From Alloalcanivorax balearicus MACL04 (lineage in GTDB: Bacteria; Pseudomonadota; Gammaproteobacteria; Pseudomonadales; Alcanivoracaceae): 64,000 nucleotides of DNA. The notes beneath the pieces are model-generated. The model saw only the letters and a list, made by a program, of their open reading frames with translations. It ran no database searches and was not told the DNA's origin. Positions 1-9,123 of this stretch are shown one piece after another. The stretch is taken from positions 46,208 through 110,207 of the forward strand of contig NZ_ARXS01000015.1 in NCBI RefSeq assembly GCF_025532145.1, given 5' to 3'. Each line of letters starts with the position of its first letter. The first letter of the stretch is position 1. The position numbers and the translations under genes were made by a program.

Positions 1-1100
1 CCCATTTCGGTGGAGCCGACCAGAGCAGTGTAGCCGCTCAGGAAGTGGTAGGCGGCGGCTTCCTTGCTCAGACAGGACACCGGCGGCAGCACGCCGGTCA
101 GGTCGCAGGTCAGGAAGATCACGTGCTTGGGTTCGCCGGCGCGGTTCTGCGGTACCCGCTTTTCGATGTTTTCCAGCGGGTAGGCGGCGCGGGTGTTCTG
201 GGTCAGGGACACATCGCTGTAGTCCGGCAGGCGGGTTTCGTCGTTGATGATGACGTTTTCCAGCACGGCGCCGAATTTGATCGCGTCCCAGATCACCGGC
301 TCGTTCTTCTGGCTCAGGTCGATGCACTTGGCGTAGCAGCCGCCTTCGATGTTGAACACCACGCCCTTGCCCCAGCCGTGTTCGTCGTCGCCGATCAGGT
401 AGCGGGCCGGGTCCGCGGACAGGGTGGTCTTGCCGGTGCCGGAGAGCCCGAAGAACAGGGCCACATCGCCGCTTTCGCCAACGTTGGCGGAGCAGTGCAT
501 CGGCAGCACGTCCTTGGCCGGCAGCAGGAAGTTCTGCACCGAGAACATGGCTTTCTTCATTTCACCGGCATAGCGCATGCCGGCGATCAGCACTTTGCGT
601 TGGGCGAAGTTGAGGATCACGCAACCGTCGGAGTTGGTGCCATCGCGTTCCGGATCACACTGGAAGTCCACCGCGTGCAGGATCTGCCATTGGTCCTTGC
701 CGGCCGGATTGTAGTTGTCCGGGCGGATGAACAGGGTGTTGGCGAACAGATTGTGCCAGGCGGTCTGGGCGGTGACCTTTACCGGCAGGTAGTGCTCTTC
801 GGCGGCGCCAACGTGAAGATGGGAAACAAAGCTGTCACTTTCAGTAACGAAGGACGCCACCCGATCCCAGAGGGCGTCGAACTTGTCCACCGGGAACGGG
901 CGGTTCACCGGACCCCAGTGGATCTGCTCACTGGTGGAGGGTTCGTCGACGATGAAACGGTCCATCGGGGAGCGGCCGGTACGGTGACCGGTTTCCACCA
1001 CCAGGGACCCGTTGGCGGCCAGTTGGCCTTCGTTGCGCTGAATCGCCAGCTCCACCAGTTGGGCCGGGCTCAAATCGTTGTAAATAATGGGATCGGTCAT
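1..1100 (-). CDS. pckA: Phosphoenolpyruvate carboxykinase (ATP), C-terminus cut off by window edge
   Basis: Converts oxaloacetate and ATP to phosphoenolpyruvate, ADP and CO2, the entry step of gluconeogenesis in the cytoplasm. The reading frame starts at the ATG at 1100 ([19 protein letters not shown]) and runs off the left edge with no stop, leaving about 366 residues. It shows the substrate-loop stretch [13 protein letters not shown] near the N-terminus. The kinase-type P-loop [15 protein letters not shown] and the metal-binding IGDDEHGW segment follow, all diagnostic of the ATP-dependent family. It lies downstream of hslO on the same strand, as in the conserved yrfG-hslR-hslO-pckA neighbourhood. 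The 319-base gap suggests its own promoter. Confidence 0.95.
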   Translation of the reverse strand, partial: MTDPIIYNDLSPAQLVELAIQRNEGQLAANGSLVVETGHRTGRSPMDRFIVDEPSTSEQIHWGPVNRPFPVDKFDALWDRVASFVTESDSFVSHLHVGAAEEHYLPVKVTAQTAWHNLFANTLFIRPDNYNPAGKDQWQILHAVDFQCDPERDGTNSDGCVILNFAQRKVLIAGMRYAGEMKKAMFSVQNFLLPAKDVLPMHCSANVGESGDVALFFGLSGTGKTTLSADPARYLIGDDEHGWGKGVVFNIEGGCYAKCIDLSQKNEPVIWDAIKFGAVLENVIINDETRLPDYSDVSLTQNTRAAYPLENIEKRVPQNRAGEPKHVIFLTCDLTGVLPPVSCLSKEAAAYHFLSGYTALVGSTEM

Positions 1101-1419
1101 GGTTTTTCCTGGGCTTGTGGCCGAGCTGTGGGCTTGTACTCGGCGGCCGAAACCGCGTTCAAGGTAGCAAAGCCCCCTAGTTCGCATTGCGGGTGACAGT
1201 GCCGGTCTCGTGCCCTTTCGGGGCAAGACCTGAACCGGTGGTGTTTCCCACCTTTCGCCGTTTCCGGACCCGGAAAAACAGGCCAAGGGTAGCCGGACGG
1301 CGACTGCACGGGCCCAAGGAAGCAACCGGGTGGATGGCTTCGGGAAGCCCGACAGGGGCGCGATTATGCCAGAAAAGCCAAAAGGTGGCGACGCCGTGCC
1401 GGGGTCCGTTGCCACGGTT
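1101..1419. other. Intergenic region upstream of pckA
   Basis: This 319-base stretch separates the hslO stop from the pckA start. It is GC-rich, and short reading frames cross it on both strands without recognisable protein character or ribosome binding sites. The pckA promoter must lie here if the gene is transcribed separately, but I could not identify a convincing -35/-10 pair or a terminator. Confidence 0.5.
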
Positions 1420-2274
1420 TTATGTTTCTTTGTGAATCAGCTCCGCCAAATCGACCGCATCGAAGTGTTCCTGGTGGCCGCAGAAGTCACAGGTCAGGGT
1501 GGCTTCCCCCTGTTCGTCCAGAATCGCCTGCAACTCCTCCTTGCCCAGGGAAACCAGCGCGCGCTGGGTGCGCTCCCGGGAGCAGGTGCAGCCGAACGCC
1601 AGCGGCTGGGCCGGCGGCAGCTGGGGCGGGGTATCGTGGAACAGCCGGTGCAGCACGGTGGCGGTGTCCAGGTCCAGCAACTCCTCGCCGCTTAGCGTGC
1701 TGGCCAGCGTTTCCAGGTGTTCCCAGGTGACGGCGTTATGGTCGGCCTCGGCGACCTGGTTGGGCAGACGTTGCAGCATCAGGCCAGCGGCGCGGCCGTT
1801 GCCCGCCGCCAGCCACAGGCGGGTGGGCAGTTGCTCGGATTGCCGGAAATAGCCTTCCAGACAGGTGGCCAGGTCCGGCCCTTCCAGGGGCACGATGCCC
1901 TGATACTGGCGGCCCTGCTCCGGGCTGATGGTGATCACCATGGTGCCCTCGCCCAGCAGCGCCGGCAGGTTGGTGCGGTCCGTCGGCAGGGATTCGGCGT
2001 GGCGGGCCAGCGCGCGCACCTTGCCGTCGTCGCTGCATTCCGCCATCAGCAGGGACAACGGTCCCTTACCCTGGGCCTGCAGAGCCAGGCGGCCCTTGAA
2101 TTTGAGGGTGCTGGCGAGCAGGGCCACGGCCACGACCGCTTCGCTGATCAGGCTCTGCACCACCAGCGGGTAATCCCGGTTGCCGGTGATCGACGCCAGA
2201 CTGCTTTCCAGGCGGATCAGTTCGCCACGGATGTCGGAGTCCGGGAAGAGAAAACGTTGCTTTTGGTCCTGCAT
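1420..2274 (-). CDS. hslO: Hsp33 redox-regulated holdase chaperone
   Basis: Cytoplasmic chaperone that becomes an active holdase when oxidation releases its zinc. The 284-residue length fits the family. The C-terminal redox switch is visible as the CxC pair in [11 protein letters not shown] followed by CxxC in CDFCG. The start at [20 protein letters not shown] was chosen because the frame upstream (to 2544) is arginine/alanine-rich and overlaps hslR in another frame. hslR ends 49 bases upstream and pckA follows, the usual heat-shock neighbourhood. Confidence 0.94.
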   Translation of the reverse strand: MQDQKQRFLFPDSDIRGELIRLESSLASITGNRDYPLVVQSLISEAVVAVALLASTLKFKGRLALQAQGKGPLSLLMAECSDDGKVRALARHAESLPTDRTNLPALLGEGTMVITISPEQGRQYQGIVPLEGPDLATCLEGYFRQSEQLPTRLWLAAGNGRAAGLMLQRLPNQVAEADHNAVTWEHLETLASTLSGEELLDLDTATVLHRLFHDTPPQLPPAQPLAFGCTCSRERTQRALVSLGKEELQAILDEQGEATLTCDFCGHQEHFDAVDLAELIHKET

Positions 2275-2323
2275 CGGTGCCTTTCCTGCTGTTTTTGGGG
2301 CCATGACGACTATGAACTGGCGC

Positions 2324-2713
2324 CTAGATGTCGTTGTCGCGCTTGAAACGGGCCAGGTCGCGCCGTTCCTTCTTGCTGGGGCGGTGATCCGGGCTGGCGT
2401 TGGCGCTGTGCGCCAGGCGCCGCTGTTCCGACTTGTCCTGCCGTTGCTGGCGGCTCTCCTCGGTTTCCTGATAGAGCGTCTGAGCGACGCTGGCCGGGCC
2501 GCGCTTATTGCTGAGGCCCTCGACCCGCACCGTCCACTGTTCATCGCCTTTGCGGATCACCACTTCGCTGCCCGGCTGCACGGTTTTGCTGGGCTTGGCC
2601 TTGGCGCCATCGACCTGGATCTTGCCGCCTTCAACGGCTTGCTTGGCCAGACTGCGGGTTTTGAAGAAGCGGGCCGCCCACAGCCAGGAATCAATGCGGG
2701 TGCCTTCACTCAC
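2324..2713 (-). CDS. hslR: Hsp15, S4-domain ribosome-associated heat-shock protein
   Basis: Small RNA-binding protein that in E. coli binds free 50S subunits carrying a nascent chain. The 129 residues begin with an S4 domain ([20 protein letters not shown]) and end in a basic tail rich in Arg, Lys and Gln ([13 protein letters not shown]). The start is a GTG that overlaps the stop of the upstream phosphatase gene as GTGA, which implies translational coupling. Longer upstream starts would overlap that gene entirely. It sits between yrfG and hslO. Confidence 0.92.
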   Translation of the reverse strand: MSEGTRIDSWLWAARFFKTRSLAKQAVEGGKIQVDGAKAKPSKTVQPGSEVVIRKGDEQWTVRVEGLSNKRGPASVAQTLYQETEESRQQRQDKSEQRRLAHSANASPDHRPSKKERRDLARFKRDNDI

Positions 2714-3369
2714 GGCAGCACTCGCAGGAAATCGTCGATGGCCTCGAACGGGCGAGTGTCGTCGCGCTCCGGCAGGCTGGAGTCGGGGCGGCGGATGGAA
2801 ACCAGGTGGCCAAGGCCGAAACGGCGTCCGGAATGCAGCACCGGCAGCGAATCGTCCACCAGCAGCGTGCGGGCCGGGTCGAACGGGTGCGCCTCGCGCA
2901 GATTCCGCCAGAACGGCTGATGCTCCTTGGCGTGGCCATAGTCGTGGCTGGAAACCAGGGCATCGAAGTAACGCTCGATGCCGGTGCGCTCCAGTTTCAC
3001 CTGCAGCGCGTCGCGGTGGGCGTTGGTGACCATGACCACCCGCCGGGAACTGGCCGCGAGAGCGTCGAGGAAAGCCTCGGCGCCGGGGCGGATGGCGACA
3101 CGCTCTGCCGCCGCCCGCTTCAATTCGGCGATGTTCAGTCCCAGTTCCGAGGTCCAGAAGTCCAGGCAATACCAGTTCAGGGTGCCCTGGTGGCGGCTGA
3201 TCCAGTCATGTAGTTTGCGCTCCGCCTGATCGGCGGGCAGCCCGTGGACCTGGGCGTATTGTTCGGGGACGTGCTGCTGCCAGAACCAGTTGTCGAAGCG
3301 CAGATCCAGCAGGGTGCCGTCCATGTCCAGCAGCACCGTGTCGATAGCGTTCCAGTCGATCATTGTCAT
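2710..3369 (-). CDS. yrfG: HAD-family nucleotidase, YrfG type (GMP/IMP nucleotidase)
   Basis: Haloacid-dehalogenase phosphatase of 219 residues. Motif I is LLDMDGTLLDL near residue 15, motif II is the MVTNAH segment, and motif IV is LLVDDSLPVL. E. coli YrfG dephosphorylates purine mononucleotides, and position in the yrfG-hslR-hslO-pckA run supports the same identity. The start MTMIDW at 3369 is preferred; ATG at 3363 is possible. The frame extends to 3465 without family similarity. The gene overlaps hslR by four bases. Confidence 0.87.
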   Translation of the reverse strand: MTMIDWNAIDTVLLDMDGTLLDLRFDNWFWQQHVPEQYAQVHGLPADQAERKLHDWISRHQGTLNWYCLDFWTSELGLNIAELKRAAAERVAIRPGAEAFLDALAASSRRVVMVTNAHRDALQVKLERTGIERYFDALVSSHDYGHAKEHQPFWRNLREAHPFDPARTLLVDDSLPVLHSGRRFGLGHLVSIRRPDSSLPERDDTRPFEAIDDFLRVLP

Positions 3370-3502
3370 GCCTGTCGGGGAAGTGCCTGTCGCGGTGGCA
3401 CAGTATGCAGGATCGGCGCCGGCGCCGAAATACGCCGGGTGTCCGGTCACGGTGCGGCGGTGCATAATCGGGACACATATGACAATAAAATGAGAAGGTT
3501 TG

Positions 3503-4942
3503 GTGAACGAAGAAGGGTTCCTCTACGAGCGGATCAGTCGCCGGCTGTTGGAGCAAATCGGGGCCGGCAGCTACGCGGTGGGGCAAAAATTGCCCTCGGT
3601 GCGACACCTGAGCCGCCTGTTCCAGGTCAGCGTCAACACGGTGATGCAAAGCTACCGCCAGTTGGAGGCGGAGGGTTATCTGGAGATTCGTCCCCAGTCC
3701 GGCGCCTATGTGCGTCATTGCGATGTCCATGACGTGCCGGAGCCGGATGGCTCGCGCTACCCGCTGCTGCCGGTGGAGGTGTCACTGAGCGAGGAAGTGC
3801 TGCATTACATGGAATTGCATGTGGTGCCACGCCAGGTGCGGCTTGGTATCGCCCTGCCGGGCGTCGAGGTGATGCCGGTGGAGCGGGTCACCCAGACCAT
3901 CCGCGAGGTGGCCCGGCATTATCCCCAGGAAACCTGGGATTACATGCATCCCCATGGCTATCCGCAGTTCACCCACCATCTGGCCCGCCGCAGCCTGTCG
4001 TACGACGTGCCGGTGGTGCCGGACGACATTATCGTCACCGGCGGCGCCATGGAGGGGTTGTCCCTGGCGCTGCGCAGTGTCAGCCGGCCCGGCGACGCGG
4101 TGGCGGTGGAGTCCCCCACCTATTACGGCACTTTGTTGCTGCTGAAGACCCACCAGCGCCGGGTGGTGGAAATTCCCACCCATCCGCGCCACGGCATCAG
4201 CCTGTCGGCATTGGAGCGGGTCTTCGCTGAGCGCGGGGTGTCCGCCTGCATCGTGTCCGCCAATGCTCAGAATCCGCTCGGGTTCACCATGAGTCTGGAA
4301 CGCAAGCAGGCGCTGTCGGCATTGGCCCGGCGTTATCAGATCCCGCTGATCGAGAATGATGTCTGGGGCGACACCGTCTACGAAGACGGCGCGCTGCCGG
4401 TCAAGGCGTTCGATGACGACGGCTGGGTGCTGTACTGCAACAGCTTTTCCAAAACCCTGATGCCCGGGTTGCGCATTGGCTGGGCGGCGCCGGGCCGGTT
4501 CCAGCGGCGCTTCCTGGAACTCAAGCAATTGAGCACCATCACCTCCACCTCGCTGTCGCAGATTGTCATGGGCCGGCTGTTGGAAAGCGGCTTCTATGCC
4601 CAGCACATCCGTGACTTGCGCCGTACCCTGCAGCGGCAGGTGGAAGCCACCGCCAGGGAAGTGCGGGCGGCGTTTCCGCCGGGCACACGGCTGACCCGCC
4701 CCACTGGCGGCTGCGTGCTGTGGGTGCGATTGCCGGGCCGGGTGAATGCCGTGGCGCTATTCGAAAAAGCGGCCCGGGAGGGGATTCATGTGTTCCCCGG
4801 CGGCGTGTTCTCGCTGGACAACAAGCATTCGGATTATTTGCGCCTGAACGCCGGAGGGCCGGTCACTGGTGCCGTGGTGGAGGCGTTACGCTGGCTGGGG
4901 CGGGCCACTTCGGAGCTGGCCGGTGGTTGCGTCATGGAGTGA
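3503..4942 (+). CDS. MocR-type regulator: GntR DNA-binding domain fused to class I aminotransferase
   Basis: Transcription factor of 479 residues. An N-terminal GntR winged helix (residues about 8-75, with LPSVRHLSRLFQVSVNTVMQ) is joined to a PLP-binding aminotransferase-like domain. The PLP lysine lies in NSFSKTLMPGLRIGW near residue 320. Members sense PLP or amino-acid ligands. The GTG at 3503 is chosen because GAGAAGG ends four bases upstream; a TTG at 3500 would be too close. The gene stands alone on plus between the yrfG block and the DUF6351-like gene. Its target is not evident; the next gene downstream, the DUF6351-like lipoprotein, is a candidate. Confidence 0.85.
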   Translation: MNEEGFLYERISRRLLEQIGAGSYAVGQKLPSVRHLSRLFQVSVNTVMQSYRQLEAEGYLEIRPQSGAYVRHCDVHDVPEPDGSRYPLLPVEVSLSEEVLHYMELHVVPRQVRLGIALPGVEVMPVERVTQTIREVARHYPQETWDYMHPHGYPQFTHHLARRSLSYDVPVVPDDIIVTGGAMEGLSLALRSVSRPGDAVAVESPTYYGTLLLLKTHQRRVVEIPTHPRHGISLSALERVFAERGVSACIVSANAQNPLGFTMSLERKQALSALARRYQIPLIENDVWGDTVYEDGALPVKAFDDDGWVLYCNSFSKTLMPGLRIGWAAPGRFQRRFLELKQLSTITSTSLSQIVMGRLLESGFYAQHIRDLRRTLQRQVEATAREVRAAFPPGTRLTRPTGGCVLWVRLPGRVNAVALFEKAAREGIHVFPGGVFSLDNKHSDYLRLNAGGPVTGAVVEALRWLGRATSELAGGCVME

Positions 4943-4967
4943 GTCTCTCCGCGATGAACCATAAAAA

Positions 4968-4987
4968 ACGCCGGCTGACGCCGGCGT
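4968..4987 (-). terminator. Hairpin, possible intrinsic terminator
   Basis: An 8-bp perfect stem (ACGCCGGC with GCCGGCGT, loop TGAC). The T run lies on the minus strand, where GCGT is followed by TTTTT; on plus the stem is preceded by six A and followed by GGTGAGG. It lies 25 bases after the MocR stop. It may serve the plus gene without a U tract or block antisense transcription. Confidence 0.5.
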
Positions 4988-5252
4988 GGTGAGGCAGTGC
5001 AAAAGGTAAGGACGTTAATAGCTCTCCCGAGAGCGCTCACTAAGGCTAACGACCTCGGCGGTTATCTAACCGTCTCGCGCAGTGACATAACAGATACAGT
5101 TGCCGCCATTTCGCTGAAACAGTTCCGTTGCCTTAACCGGTAATTGCCGATGGCCGTACTGTGTCAGCAATTTTGATGGAACTGTGTCTGTTTTGGCGCC
5201 GCCGCCATGCCTACCTTCGAAGCCGATAACAACAACATCGAGGAGAGACATG
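4988..5252. promoter_or_regulatory. Upstream region of the DUF6351-like gene with small palindromes
   Basis: No gene is visible in these 265 bases. There are two 14-bp perfect palindromes: GCTCTC-CC-GAGAGC at 5021-5034 and CGGTTA-TC-TAACCG at 5059-5072. The octamer ACTGTGTC is repeated directly at 5158 and 5181. These could be operators for the neighbouring MocR protein or another regulator. The ribosome site AGGAGAG is at 5241-5247. No clear promoter was found. Confidence 0.35.
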
Positions 5253-7643
5253 ATGTCCGTGACAGGATCGGGCGCACACGCGTTGTCGGACTATAGAGGG
5301 TCGGACCATAAAGGGTCAGACAGTAAACGATGGAAGCAGGGGCTGGCCGGCGCCTTGCTGGTTGGCACGGCCCTGACGCTGAGTGCTTGTGGGGGCAGTT
5401 CGAGTTCCCACGGCAGTGCCCCGGAAGTATCCCTGAGCGTGCTGTCCAGCGACCCGCAGTGGGTTAGCGGTGGTGATGCGCGGATTCGTATCGAGGGGGC
5501 GCCGGAGGGGGCGACCCTGACTCTGAATGGCGAGCCGGTGACCGCCGATAGCCTGTCAGAGAAAGAGGAAGGTCTGGAAGGCGTGATCTCCGGCCTGGCT
5601 GTGGGCGACAACGAGCTGACCGTGAGCGACTCGGAAGGTGGCGCCCTGGCCACGCTCACGCTCACCAACCACCCGCAGGAAGGCCCCATGTTCTCCGGGC
5701 CGCATCAGTATCCGTTCGTGTGCACCACGGTATCCGAGTTCGGCAAGCAGCCGCTGGTGGATACCGACGGCGACGAAGGCTTCCCTGTTTACGACGAGGG
5801 CGGGCAGCAGATCGGCCTGAGCCGGGACTGTGGCCTGGAGCCGTTCGTGGAATATGTCTATCGTGGCACCGACGGCAGCTACAAGCCGATGCCCGAGGAC
5901 GGCTCCCGGCCGGCGGACATCGCCACCACCACGCTGCTGGACGGCCGCGAGGTGGACTTCGTGGTGCGCTGGGAACGCGGCACCATCAACCGTTTTCTCT
6001 ATTCCATCGCCATGCTGGCGGAAGCCGGGGAGGAAGCGGATTCGCTGGACACCGGCCTTTGGAACGGGCGGCTCATGTACCGCTTCCAGGGCGGTGTCGG
6101 TATCGGCCACACTCAGGGGCGCATGGACGTCAACCGTCGGGCATTGCAGCCGGATGTCCTGGGCAAGGGCTACGCCATCATCTATTCCACCGGCACCCGC
6201 ATGTCCGAACACTACAACGTGCAGGTGGGCGGCGAGACCGCCTTGATGGTCAAGGAGCGCTTTGTCGAGCTGTACGGCCAGCCGCTCTATACCGTTGGCC
6301 TGGGTGCCTCCGGCGGCGCTATCCAGCAGTACGTGTACGGGCAGAACCACCCCGGTCTGATCGACGCGGCGATCCCGGTGCAAAGCTATCCGGACATGGT
6401 TACCCAGACCATTCACATCGGCGACTGTGAGTTGCTCGAGTACTTCATGGACGCCACCGACCGTGACAATGACAAATGGCATACCACCAAGAATCGCACC
6501 TGGTTGGTGGGGCTGAACGCCACTGATGAGGTACCCGATCCATTGGCCGGAGCCAAAACGCAACTGGGGTACGGCACCGCGCCGGGATCCACCGAGTGCG
6601 TGGAGTCCTGGCGCGGACTGACGCCGCTGACCATGAACCCGCATTACGGCGAGGCCCGCAACCAGGAGCAGATGCAGCCACCGGGGATCATGGATTCGGT
6701 GAACTGGAGCCATTACGACGATCTGCGCAACGTGTACGGGATGGACGGTGAGGGCTACCCCCGTCGCCTGTTCGACAACGTCGGCGTGCAGTACGGTCTG
6801 CAATCCTTGTTGGACGGCCATATCTCCGCCGAGGAGTTCCTCAAACTGAACGCCACTGTCGGCGGCTGGAAGCCGCAGAAGGAGATGGTTCAGGAAGGCT
6901 TTCCATTCCTGGGTACCCAGGACGACGTGCTGGCGGACCCAAGCACGTTCGACCCCTGGAGCAGCCGCAACATGACCCTCAGTGAGGATCCGTCCACGCC
7001 GGCGCCGCGTACCGAGGGTAATCTGGAGGCGATTCGCGCCGCCTATGACGCGGGTATCGTGTTCCACGGTGAGATCGACATTCCGGTGATCGACTGGCGC
7101 CCGTATCTGGAGGAAGAACTGGATATGCACAATGCCCACCAGTCCTTCGCCGTGCGCCAGCGCATGATCGACTTCGCCGGCAACGCGGACAATCAGGTGA
7201 TCTGGTTCAGCGACGCCCGTCCCGAGGAAGGGCCGGACCAGGTGGCGCTGGCACTGGAAGTAGTGGATGAATGGATGGCCAATCTGTTGGCCGACCCGCA
7301 AGCGTCGGTGGCCCAAAGCCGGCCGGAGCGTGCCCGGGATGCCTGTTTCGCCACCGATGGCAGCCTGATCGCCCGAGGTGATGATGTGTGGAACGGCGTG
7401 CTCGATGAGCAAGCGGATGGGGCCTGTACCCAGACATTCCCGCTCTATTCCACGTCGCGCATTGTCGCCGGCGCTCCCTATCAGGGCGATGTCTTCAAAT
7501 GCGCGCTGAAACCCGTCAGCACGGCTCTGCAAGACGGCACCTACGGCGATTGGGCGCCTTCGGCGGAGCAGATCGCCGAACTCAACGCCATCTTCCCGCA
7601 AGGGGTATGTGACTACAGCCAACCGGATCAGGGCCGGCCCTGA
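5253..7643 (+). CDS. Secreted lipoprotein with alpha/beta-hydrolase-like core (DUF6351-like)
   Basis: About 796 residues. The N-terminus has a lipoprotein signal ending in the lipobox LTLSAC followed by GGSSSSHG, so the protein should be a lipid-anchored envelope or secreted protein. A short Ig-like beta region follows, then a large domain containing LGASGGAIQ, which resembles a serine-hydrolase nucleophile elbow. The overall pattern recalls the DUF6351 family, from memory and not searched. ATG codons occur at 5250 and 5253; the second is better spaced from AGGAGAG. The substrate is unknown. It interrupts the usually adjacent yrfG and nudE genes. Confidence 0.7.
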   Translation: MSVTGSGAHALSDYRGSDHKGSDSKRWKQGLAGALLVGTALTLSACGGSSSSHGSAPEVSLSVLSSDPQWVSGGDARIRIEGAPEGATLTLNGEPVTADSLSEKEEGLEGVISGLAVGDNELTVSDSEGGALATLTLTNHPQEGPMFSGPHQYPFVCTTVSEFGKQPLVDTDGDEGFPVYDEGGQQIGLSRDCGLEPFVEYVYRGTDGSYKPMPEDGSRPADIATTTLLDGREVDFVVRWERGTINRFLYSIAMLAEAGEEADSLDTGLWNGRLMYRFQGGVGIGHTQGRMDVNRRALQPDVLGKGYAIIYSTGTRMSEHYNVQVGGETALMVKERFVELYGQPLYTVGLGASGGAIQQYVYGQNHPGLIDAAIPVQSYPDMVTQTIHIGDCELLEYFMDATDRDNDKWHTTKNRTWLVGLNATDEVPDPLAGAKTQLGYGTAPGSTECVESWRGLTPLTMNPHYGEARNQEQMQPPGIMDSVNWSHYDDLRNVYGMDGEGYPRRLFDNVGVQYGLQSLLDGHISAEEFLKLNATVGGWKPQKEMVQEGFPFLGTQDDVLADPSTFDPWSSRNMTLSEDPSTPAPRTEGNLEAIRAAYDAGIVFHGEIDIPVIDWRPYLEEELDMHNAHQSFAVRQRMIDFAGNADNQVIWFSDARPEEGPDQVALALEVVDEWMANLLADPQASVAQSRPERARDACFATDGSLIARGDDVWNGVLDEQADGACTQTFPLYSTSRIVAGAPYQGDVFKCALKPVSTALQDGTYGDWAPSAEQIAELNAIFPQGVCDYSQPDQGRP

Positions 7644-7730
7644 TTCTCATCCGGGGCGTCCGGCCGGGCGCCCCGTCTACCTTTCACCGTCCAATCCCGT
7701 TAGGCTTGGGGCCTCTGAACGGGAGCCCCC

Positions 7731-8285
7731 ATGGACGAACAAAAGCCGCGTATTCTGGATACCCGCCTGGTGGCGCAAAGCCGCCTGTTCGGCATCGAAG
7801 AGATGCATCTCCGTTTCTCCAACGGCGAGGAGAGAACCTACGAACGCCTGTGCACGCCGCCCTTGGCCGGTGTCATGTGCGTGCCAATGTTGGACCAGGA
7901 CACGGTGTTGCTGATCCGGGAATACGGCGCCGGCGTCGAGGAATATCTGCTGACCCTGCCCAAGGGTGCCTATGAGCACGGCGAGGACTGGCGCGAGGCG
8001 GCCAATCGCGAGTTGAAGGAAGAAGCCGGCCACGGTGCCCGCAAGCTGACCTTCCTGAAGCGCATGTCCTTGTCTCCCGGCTATATGGGCCACCATATCG
8101 GTGTGGTGCTGGCGGAGGAACTTTATGAGGAATCGCTGCCCGGCGATGAACCTGAGCCGCTGGAAGTGGTCCCCTGGAAATTGTCCGAGCTGGATCGTCT
8201 GATCGAGCGGGACGATGTGACCGAAGCGCGGGTCATCGCCGCGCTGTATATGACGCAACGCATTCTTGACCAACGCCATTCTTGA
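7731..8285 (+). CDS. nudE: ADP-compounds hydrolase NudE
   Basis: Nudix hydrolase of 184 residues that cleaves ADP-ribose, Ap3A, NADH and similar compounds. The Nudix box is complete: G, five residues, E, seven residues, RELKEEAG, starting at GAYEHGE near residue 80. GGGAGCCCCC precedes the ATG. It opens a plus-strand run with cysQ and a hydrolase. The stop codon falls in a 16-bp tandem duplication, so the last two residues derive from the second copy. Confidence 0.92.
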   Translation: MDEQKPRILDTRLVAQSRLFGIEEMHLRFSNGEERTYERLCTPPLAGVMCVPMLDQDTVLLIREYGAGVEEYLLTLPKGAYEHGEDWREAANRELKEEAGHGARKLTFLKRMSLSPGYMGHHIGVVLAEELYEESLPGDEPEPLEVVPWKLSELDRLIERDDVTEARVIAALYMTQRILDQRHS

Positions 8286-8292
8286 CCAACGC
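8261..8292. repeat. 16-bp perfect tandem duplication across the nudE stop
   Basis: The 16-mer CATTCTTGACCAACGC occurs twice head to tail. Sixteen is not a multiple of three, so the second copy is read in a new frame and supplies the nudE stop (His-Ser-stop). Confidence 0.9.
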
Positions 8293-8308
8293 AAGACGGA
8301 AAGCCGTA

Positions 8309-9121
8309 ATGACTGACTTTAATGCCCTGCTGGACTCCCTCTCCAAGATCGCCCGTGATGCGGGCAGCGCCATTCTGACAGTGTATGAGCGGGATGATCT
8401 GGGCGTGGAAACCAAAGACGACAAATCGCCGATCACCGAGGCGGATAAAGCCGCCCACGACATCATTGTCGCCGGCCTTGAGACGCTGACGCCGGAGATT
8501 CCGGTGTACTCCGAGGAATCCGGGGGCATCGACTACGCCACCCGCAAGGACTGGCCGCGGTTCTGGCTGGTGGACCCGCTGGACGGGACCAAGGAGTTCA
8601 TCAAGCGTAATGGTGAGTTCACCGTGAACATCGCGCTGATCGAAGGCGACACGCCGGTGCTGGGCGTGGTCTATGTGCCGGTCACCGGTGTGCTGTACCT
8701 GGGCGGGCGCGGCGTCGGCGCCTTCAAGGAGGAAAACGGCGAACGCAGTGCCATTCAATGCCGTGAACGCACCACGCCGGTGGTGATGGTGGCCAGCCGC
8801 AGCCATGGCGGCGAAGCGGTGGAGAAACTGGAGACCTTCATTCGCGAGGAAGTCGGCGAAGTGGAACGCACCTCCATGGGCTCCTCGCTGAAACTGTGCC
8901 TGGTGGCGGAAGGCAAGGCGGACCTCTATCCGCGTCTGGCGCCCACCAGCGAATGGGACACCGCCGCCGCCCATGCCGTGGTGTCCGCCGCCGGCGGCGT
9001 GGTGGTGAACACCGCCTTTCAGCCGTTGGTCTACAATAAACCGGATATTCTCAATCCCCACTTTCTGGTGCTCGGCCAGGCGGTGGACAGCTGGCGGTTC
9101 ATCGCCCCCGCCCTGGAGTAA
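8309..9121 (+). CDS. cysQ: 3'(2'),5'-bisphosphate nucleotidase
   Basis: Removes the 3' phosphate from PAP, the by-product of sulfate assimilation, and related compounds. The 270-residue protein has the inositol-monophosphatase-family metal motifs: EESGG near residue 70, DPLDGTKEF near 90, and WDTAAAHAV near 215. A start at ATG 8309 (MTDFNALLDSLSKIA) matches family length; a TTG at 8282 is less likely. It follows nudE by 23 bases, a common pairing in Pseudomonas relatives. Confidence 0.92.
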   Translation: MTDFNALLDSLSKIARDAGSAILTVYERDDLGVETKDDKSPITEADKAAHDIIVAGLETLTPEIPVYSEESGGIDYATRKDWPRFWLVDPLDGTKEFIKRNGEFTVNIALIEGDTPVLGVVYVPVTGVLYLGGRGVGAFKEENGERSAIQCRERTTPVVMVASRSHGGEAVEKLETFIREEVGEVERTSMGSSLKLCLVAEGKADLYPRLAPTSEWDTAAAHAVVSAAGGVVVNTAFQPLVYNKPDILNPHFLVLGQAVDSWRFIAPALE

Positions 9122-9123
9122 CC

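Noticed and set aside
5556..7622. 688-codon minus frame opposite the DUF6351-like gene
   Set aside because: Compositionally a mirror of the plus gene, which has a lipobox, a good ribosome site and a plausible fold.
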